Shown one piece after another: positions 31,327-35,712 of a stretch of 35,712 nt of DNA. Made by a program: the position numbers and the translations under genes. Under the pieces are notes generated by a model. That model saw only the letters and a program-made list of their open reading frames with translations. It did not search any database and was not told the origin of the DNA. The stretch covers positions 1 to 35,712 of the forward strand of contig JBNJEL010000005.1 of assembly GCA_051745835.1 (NCBI GenBank), given 5' to 3'. The stretch's first letter is position 1. Each line of letters starts with the position of its first letter. The DNA comes from JBNJEL01 sp051745835 (GTDB lineage: Bacteria > Bacillota > Halanaerobiia > Halobacteroidales > Acetohalobiaceae).

Positions 31327-32727
31327 ATGGCAATTGAATTTGGTACTGATGGATGGCGTGCGATTATAGCTGATGAGTTTACATTTGCTAACTTTAAAGT
31401 GGTATCTCAAGCTATAGCAAATTATTTACAGCAGAATAATCAGACAGAACGCGGAATTTTTATTGGGTATGATAATCGATTTTTAGCTGAAGAGTTTGCT
31501 GAGATAGCCGCAGAGGTATTAACAGCGAATGGAATTAGAACAGTTGTGGCTCAAGAAGCACTTCCTACTCCGGTAACTGCTTTTACTATTCAAGAAGAAA
31601 ATTTAGATGGAGCATTAATGTTAACTGCTAGTCATAATCCGCCTGCTTACCAAGGGGTTAAGTTCATTCCAGAGTATGCAGGGCCTGCATTACCAGAGAT
31701 TACAGATCAAATTGAAGCTGAAGTGGCAAAGGTACAGGAGAGTGGAGAGATTAACTCACAAGCTGTAGAGTTGGGTACAGATGTAGAGCTTTTAGATCCG
31801 AAAGCCGTTTATCTAGAGCATCTTAAGGAGTTAATGAACTTCTCTAATCAGCAATTAAAAGTATTAGTTAATCCGATGTTCAGTCCAGGAGCAGGTTATT
31901 TAAGCGATATCTTTTCTCAGACGGAGATTAAAGTTGAGGAATTTAATGATTATCGTGATCCACTCTTTGGTTCGGGAATGCCTGAACCTACTGAAGCAGA
32001 ATTAACTGAGCTAATTGGACGCGTTAAAGAGGAAGATTATGATTTAGGTTTAGCATTAGATGGTGATGCTGATCGTTTTGGAATCATTACTGATCAGGGA
32101 GAGTATTTAAGTCCTAATCAGGTGTTATTCTTATTATTAGATCATTTAGTTGATGATAAGGAACTATCCGGAGGAGTGGTTCGCACGGTAGCAACTACCC
32201 ATATGTTAGATAAGATTGCTGATGAAAATGAGTTAGATATCTTTGAAACGCCGGTGGGCTTTAAATATGTAGGAGATTTAATGCGCCATGAAGATATTAT
32301 TATTGGTGGTGAAGAGAGCGGCGGCTTAAGTGTTAAAGGGCATATTCCGGAAAAGGATGGTCTCTTAGCTTGTGCTTTAATGGTTGAGTTAGTGATGAGT
32401 AGAGATGCTAAGTTATCAACAATTTTAAGTGAGGTAGAAGATAAGTACGGTAAGTTAATTAGTGAGCGCTTAGATATTGAGTATCAAGCTGATCAGAAGG
32501 AAGCAGTGATTGAGCGGATTGAAAATTTTGCTGTCGAAGAGTTAGCAGGATATAAGGTGGTAGATCGAATTACTAAGGATGGAATGAAGGTTGTTTTAGA
32601 AGATGGCAGCTGGTGTTTGATGCGTCCATCAGGTACTGAACCGTTAATTAGAATTTATGTTGAAACTTCTGACCGTAAACTAATGAAGCAGATTCAAGAT
32701 CAAGTACGAGCTGAATTGAAGATATAA
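31327..32727 (+). CDS. Phosphoglucomutase/phosphomannomutase family protein
   Basis: A 466-residue alpha-D-phosphohexomutase with all four domain signatures. The N-terminal FGTDGWRA, catalytic serine loop TASHNPPAYQG (about residue 101), metal loop DGDADRFG (about 246), sugar-binding loop GGEESGG and C-terminal phosphate loop RPSGTEPLIRIY are present. The TASHNPP motif with GEESGG suggests phosphoglucomutase or phosphomannomutase rather than GlmM, but specificity in this family is hard to predict. It interconverts hexose 1- and 6-phosphates for polysaccharide or glycogen metabolism. It lies a short distance upstream of a ROK sugar kinase, in a separate transcript. The ATG follows AAGGGGG. Confidence 0.92.
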   Translation: MAIEFGTDGWRAIIADEFTFANFKVVSQAIANYLQQNNQTERGIFIGYDNRFLAEEFAEIAAEVLTANGIRTVVAQEALPTPVTAFTIQEENLDGALMLTASHNPPAYQGVKFIPEYAGPALPEITDQIEAEVAKVQESGEINSQAVELGTDVELLDPKAVYLEHLKELMNFSNQQLKVLVNPMFSPGAGYLSDIFSQTEIKVEEFNDYRDPLFGSGMPEPTEAELTELIGRVKEEDYDLGLALDGDADRFGIITDQGEYLSPNQVLFLLLDHLVDDKELSGGVVRTVATTHMLDKIADENELDIFETPVGFKYVGDLMRHEDIIIGGEESGGLSVKGHIPEKDGLLACALMVELVMSRDAKLSTILSEVEDKYGKLISERLDIEYQADQKEAVIERIENFAVEELAGYKVVDRITKDGMKVVLEDGSWCLMRPSGTEPLIRIYVETSDRKLMKQIQDQVRAELKI

Positions 32728-32733
32728 TCTTTC

Positions 32734-32770
32734 AATCCTCTATCTATTATAGATAGAGGATTTTGATTTT
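32734..32770 (+). terminator. Rho-independent terminator after the phosphohexomutase gene
   Basis: A perfect 13-bp stem (32734-32746 with 32750-32762), a TTA loop and a T-rich tail. Confidence 0.92.
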
Positions 32771-32849
32771 ATGGCTTAAGAAGCAGGACTCTACAAAATA
32801 AGTAAGAAATAAGTAGTGAAGGATAGTTTAGTAGGAAGGAGTAGTTACA

Positions 32850-33278
32850 ATGAGTAAGGAGTTGGATAGCGGAATCTATAATTTGATTATTAAGTTAGAT
32901 AGTGACCAACAGATAGAAGTAGGTAGTTTAGGCAAATTAGAGTTTAAAAGTGGGTATTACATCTATACTGGTACTGCTCAACGTAACTTAACAGCACGAA
33001 TTGAACGTCACCAAAGTAATGATAAGAAGTTACATTGGCATATAGATTATCTATTACAGTTTGGAGAGGTAATCGATGTAGCTCTCTGGTCTGGAAGTAA
33101 GGAGTTAGAGTGTCAGTTACATCAGTTTCTGTTAAATAATTGTTCAGTTAAAGAGTTAGTAGCTGAGTTTGGTGCTAGTGACTGTCAATGTAATACACAT
33201 TTATTATATAGTAGAGAAATACCTAACTTAACAGATGATCGAGAGATTAAAAAATTTGTAGAGCAGAAAGGAAGATAA
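32850..33278 (+). CDS. DUF123 / GIY-YIG-like nuclease family protein
   Basis: A 142-residue small protein of the DUF123 family, related to GIY-YIG endonucleases. It begins with GIYNLIIKL, then SGYYIYTGTAQRNLTARIERH (the YIYTG part is the YIG half of the motif) and KKLHWHIDYLL, and has CxxxC-like cysteines in ASDCQCNTHLL. Its cellular function is not established. The ATG follows GGAAGGAG. NaPRT starts 5 bp after its stop, so they are co-transcribed. No partner function is evident. Confidence 0.88.
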   Translation: MSKELDSGIYNLIIKLDSDQQIEVGSLGKLEFKSGYYIYTGTAQRNLTARIERHQSNDKKLHWHIDYLLQFGEVIDVALWSGSKELECQLHQFLLNNCSVKELVAEFGASDCQCNTHLLYSREIPNLTDDREIKKFVEQKGR

Positions 33279-33283
33279 ATTTT

Positions 33284-34324
33284 ATGTCAGATAAGGAGTT
33301 AAGAAGTATAGCAGATGTAGCTCAAGTGAAAGTAGCAGAGGATAGATTATTACATTCGGCAACTCATCAAGAAGTTAAAGAGGGTTTGACTACTGATGTT
33401 TATTTTGTTAAGACACGTGAGATTTTAAATCATCTTAATTTAACAGAAACTAAAGTAGTTGCTGATATCTTTAGTAGTCAAGCAGGAGTAATAGCAGGGA
33501 TTGATGAAGCGACTAACCTATTAGCTGATAAAGAGCTTAAAGTATGGGGGTTGCCAGAGGGTAGTCAGATGGAAGAAAAAGAGGTAGTGTTTAGAATTGA
33601 AGGAGAGTATAATCAATTTGGCATCTTCGAGACTTCGTTATTAGGCTCGTTAGCTAGTGCCAGCGGCTGGGCTACAGCAGCTGCTGAATGTAAAGAAGCG
33701 GCTGGTGAGATTCCAGTTCTATGTTTTGGGGCACGTCATCTTCATCCAGCAGTAGCACCAGTGATGGAGCGAGCAGCGATTACTGGTGGAGCTGATGGTG
33801 CTAGCTGTATTTTAGGAGCTAAGTTAGCTGGACGAGAGCCATCTGGTACAGTTCCTCATGCGTTAGTTTTGACAGTAGGTGATACAGTTAAAGTTGCTCA
33901 GGCTTATGATGAAATTATGCCTCAGGGAGCGCCGCGAATAATTATTGTCGATACCTTTAGAGATGAAGCGGAAGAGACATTGGCTGTAGCTGATGAGTTA
34001 GAGGAGCGATTAGACGGTGTAAGATTAGATACTCCTTCCGAGCGGGGCGGTGTAACTCCGGGGTTAATTAAGGAAGTTAGAGCTAGATTAGATCAAGCTG
34101 GACATGAACATGTAGATATCTTTGTTTCCGGCGGAATTACACCTCAGCGTATTAGAGATCTAAAGGAATTAGGAGTAGCCGGTTTCGGCGTTGGAAGTTA
34201 TATTTCAGGTGCAGCAGCGATTAATATGACGATGGATATTAAAGAGATTAATGGGCAACCTATTGCCAAACGCGGTCGCATTCCAGGACCAGAGGAAAAT
34301 GAGCGTTTAGAGCGATTGGTATAA
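33284..34324 (+). CDS. pncB: Nicotinate phosphoribosyltransferase
   Basis: A 346-residue short-form NaPRT, of the type found in archaea and Clostridia. It links nicotinate to PRPP to make nicotinate mononucleotide in NAD salvage. Visible features are TTDVYFVKT, FETSLLGSLASASGWA, FGARHLHPAVAP with the catalytic His region, GREPSGTVPHAL, DTFRDEAEE, RLDTPSERGG and the phosphate-binding SGGI...GVGSYI. It is shorter than the 430-residue PncB of enterobacteria, as expected for the group. It sits between the GIY-YIG-like gene (5 bp upstream) and a ROK kinase (23 bp downstream). It consumes PRPP, the likely ligand of the switch at 11131. Confidence 0.93.
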   Translation: MSDKELRSIADVAQVKVAEDRLLHSATHQEVKEGLTTDVYFVKTREILNHLNLTETKVVADIFSSQAGVIAGIDEATNLLADKELKVWGLPEGSQMEEKEVVFRIEGEYNQFGIFETSLLGSLASASGWATAAAECKEAAGEIPVLCFGARHLHPAVAPVMERAAITGGADGASCILGAKLAGREPSGTVPHALVLTVGDTVKVAQAYDEIMPQGAPRIIIVDTFRDEAEETLAVADELEERLDGVRLDTPSERGGVTPGLIKEVRARLDQAGHEHVDIFVSGGITPQRIRDLKELGVAGFGVGSYISGAAAINMTMDIKEINGQPIAKRGRIPGPEENERLERLV

Positions 34325-34347
34325 GTTAATTAAGCAGGAGGCTGTAC

Positions 34348-35322
34348 ATGGTGGAGGAATATGTAGTAGGGATTGATTTAGGTGGAACTAAGATTTTGAC
34401 AGCGATGGCTGATTTAGAAGGACGGCTGTTAGCTACCACTAAGTTGCCAACTAAGCCTATGGATGGAGTAGAAGCAGTTATCCAGCGGATGGTTGAGAGT
34501 GTTAATCAGGTACTTTCTGATGTAGGTATTTCACCTTCAGAGGTAATTAATGTAGGAGTTGGTTGTCCAGGACCGCTGAATACAGAGTCGGGATTAATCT
34601 ACTTTGCCCCTAATCTGGGTTGGCGAGAGGTTAATCTTAAGCAACTGCTCGAAAGTGAGTTAGAGTTGGAAGTGATAATTGAGAATGATGCTAATGCTGC
34701 TGCGTTAGGAAGTAAATGGTTTGGAGTTGGTCAAGATTATAGTGATTTAATCTATCTAACTGTCAGTACTGGCATTGGCAGCGGAATTATTATTAATGAT
34801 CAATTATACCATGGGGCTAATGATAGCGCTGGTGAAGTAGGTCATATGATTGTTGATCCTCGTTCAGATGTAGAGTGTAATTGTGGTAATCGCGGTTGTT
34901 GGGAAGTGCTGGCTTCAGGTACAGCTTTAGCTCGATTAGGTCGTAAAGCAGCTCAAAGAGATTCTACTTCACTGCTTAATCGGTTAGTTGATGATGTTAC
35001 TCAGATTGATGGAGCAGTAGTGACTCAAGCAGCCCGGCAGGGAGATGATGTAGCCTGTAAAATTGTAGAGCAAGTAGTTGATTACTTAAGCATTGGAGTG
35101 GCTAATCTAATTAATCTTTTAAATCCAGATTTGATTGTTTGTGGTGGCGGTGTTCTAGCAGCTAAGGAGCTTATTTTGCCTCCATTGCGCAGTAAAGTAG
35201 CTACGCGAGTTGTGTCGACTGAGAGGCAAGCGGTACAATTAGTTTCTACTGAATTAGGCTCAGAAATTGGTGTACGTGGTGCTATAGCTAAGGCTTTACT
35301 TAAAAATAATAGATTACAGTAA
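34348..35322 (+). CDS. ROK-family sugar kinase (glucokinase-like)
   Basis: A 324-residue ROK-family kinase. The N-terminal ATP-binding loop GIDLGGTKI, sugar-binding ENDANAAALGSKWFG, TVSTGIGSGII, EVGHM and the zinc motif CNCGNRGCWE are intact. The C-terminal NPDLIVCGGGVL supplies the adenosine site. It is likely a glucokinase, making glucose 6-phosphate, though ROK kinases can act on mannose or N-acetylamino sugars. Its position close to the phosphohexomutase suits hexose activation. It is last in the operon. The ATG follows GGAGG, and an adjacent GTG could also initiate. Confidence 0.9.
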   Translation: MVEEYVVGIDLGGTKILTAMADLEGRLLATTKLPTKPMDGVEAVIQRMVESVNQVLSDVGISPSEVINVGVGCPGPLNTESGLIYFAPNLGWREVNLKQLLESELELEVIIENDANAAALGSKWFGVGQDYSDLIYLTVSTGIGSGIIINDQLYHGANDSAGEVGHMIVDPRSDVECNCGNRGCWEVLASGTALARLGRKAAQRDSTSLLNRLVDDVTQIDGAVVTQAARQGDDVACKIVEQVVDYLSIGVANLINLLNPDLIVCGGGVLAAKELILPPLRSKVATRVVSTERQAVQLVSTELGSEIGVRGAIAKALLKNNRLQ

Positions 35323-35332
35323 GTTAATTAGT

Positions 35333-35375
35333 AGCCTGCTAGGAAAGTTAGTGCTTTCTTAGCAGGCTTTATTTA
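35333..35375 (+). terminator. Rho-independent terminator after the ROK kinase gene
   Basis: A 15-bp stem with one G-T pair (35333-35347 with 35354-35368), TTAGTG loop and a T-rich tail. Confidence 0.92.
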
Positions 35376-35452
35376 GTTTTGAGTAATAATCAGCTATTAA
35401 ACTTCATAGAGTTGTAGTAGATAATACTGTTATTTTGAAAGTAGGAGGTTTG

Positions 35453-35712
35453 ATGGTGAAGAGGAAATTAGAAGTTGTTCTAATTTGCTTAGTAGTTATA
35501 TTACTGTTAGCTACAGTTAATATTAATGCTCAAGAACCGCTAGTTCAATTTGATGATCCTTCTGGTGATGATTATGGTCCCGGTACTTATATCTATCCTA
35601 CTAATGAACACTTTGCTCCTCATCAGCAGTTATTTGATCTGTTAGAGTTTAGAGTAGACCAAAAAGAGGGAAAGTATAGATTTAATTTTAAATTTGGTGC
35701 AATTACTAATCC
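35453..35712 (+). CDS. Secreted protein with a glucodextranase C-terminal-like domain (partial, 5' end)
   Basis: The first 86 residues are present; the gene runs past the window's end. A signal peptide (MVKRKLEVVLICLVVILLLATVNINA, cut after NINA) is followed by DDPSGDDYGPGTYIYPTN and FDLLEFRVDQ. That pattern is seen in the C-terminal domain of glucodextranases and in membrane-associated carbohydrate proteins. Here it comes directly after the signal peptide. A role in binding or breaking down extracellular glucans is possible but unproven. AGGAGG precedes the ATG by 4 bp and an adjacent GTG by 7 bp, so the true start may be either. Confidence 0.75.
   Translation, partial: MVKRKLEVVLICLVVILLLATVNINAQEPLVQFDDPSGDDYGPGTYIYPTNEHFAPHQQLFDLLEFRVDQKEGKYRFNFKFGAITN

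Noticed and set aside
186..35322. Pyrrolysine readthrough at TAG codons
   Set aside because: TAG ends several ordinary genes here (1898-1900, 8792-8794, 15581-15583, 22794-22796) at the expected family ends, and no gene needs TAG readthrough.
1..35712. CRISPR arrays, tRNA or rRNA genes, prophage or integrated plasmid
   Set aside because: No regularly spaced direct repeats, cloverleaf-like sequences, ribosomal RNA motifs, integrases or phage structural genes were seen. The only mobile-element evidence is the tnpB element.

Overview
The window looks like part of a chromosome from an anaerobic, salt-adapted, low-GC bacterium of the Halanaerobiales type. The evidence is AT-rich DNA, acidic proteins rich in Glu, Asp and Gln, strictly anaerobic enzymes (CO-dehydrogenase-type redox proteins, hybrid cluster protein, a molybdenum hydroxylase) and periplasm-style signal peptides without a lipobox. 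A selenocysteine codon in a peroxiredoxin, together with the CODH-type cluster, would suit an Acetohalobium-like acetogen; that genus is an inference.

Layout. 1-1940: the end of a probable CO dehydrogenase gene (cooS), a CooF-like ferredoxin and an NAD(P)/FAD oxidoreductase, closed by a strong terminator. 1981-3840: hybrid cluster protein behind an FNR/CRP/HcpR-type operator centred 41.5 bp upstream of the predicted start. 3845-5603: a TnpA-less IS200/IS605-type element with tnpB, a right-end hairpin and a divergent 56-residue ribbon-helix-helix gene; both promoters share one palindromic -35 box. 5736-10963: diaminopimelate dehydrogenase, a chemoreceptor and transketolase.

10964-13059: the most unusual part. 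A textbook guanine aptamer is followed by a ykkC/PRPP-like aptamer and an intrinsic terminator, all on the + strand, with no + strand gene behind them. They face the 3' end of a minus-strand guanine/hypoxanthine-type permease. 13010-18493: a Zur-type operator with a lone ZnuA, an encapsulin-type ferritin without encapsulin, an MsrB-MsrA fusion, and a P-type ATPase whose best start codon is ATT. 18661-22834: a DUF89 and metallo-beta-lactamase pair, a Fur-box operon joining a FeoB-associated Cys-rich peptide to an HD-GYP phosphodiesterase, a single-domain receiver, and a UGA-containing selenoperoxiredoxin with a SECIS-like hairpin. 22945-35712: a DEAD-box helicase, a TGS-nucleoside kinase, a molybdenum hydroxylase with a xanthine-type permease, a phosphohexomutase, a GIY-YIG/NaPRT/ROK operon, and the start of a secreted protein.

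How the genes work together. Purine handling recurs (guanine/PRPP switch, two NCS2 permeases, xanthine-dehydrogenase-like enzyme, nucleoside kinase). So does oxidative and nitrosative defence (Hcp, selenoperoxiredoxin, MsrBA, ferritin) and metal homeostasis (Zur and Fur boxes). Most genes are mono- or bicistronic with their own terminators. I see no rRNA, tRNA, CRISPR array or prophage.
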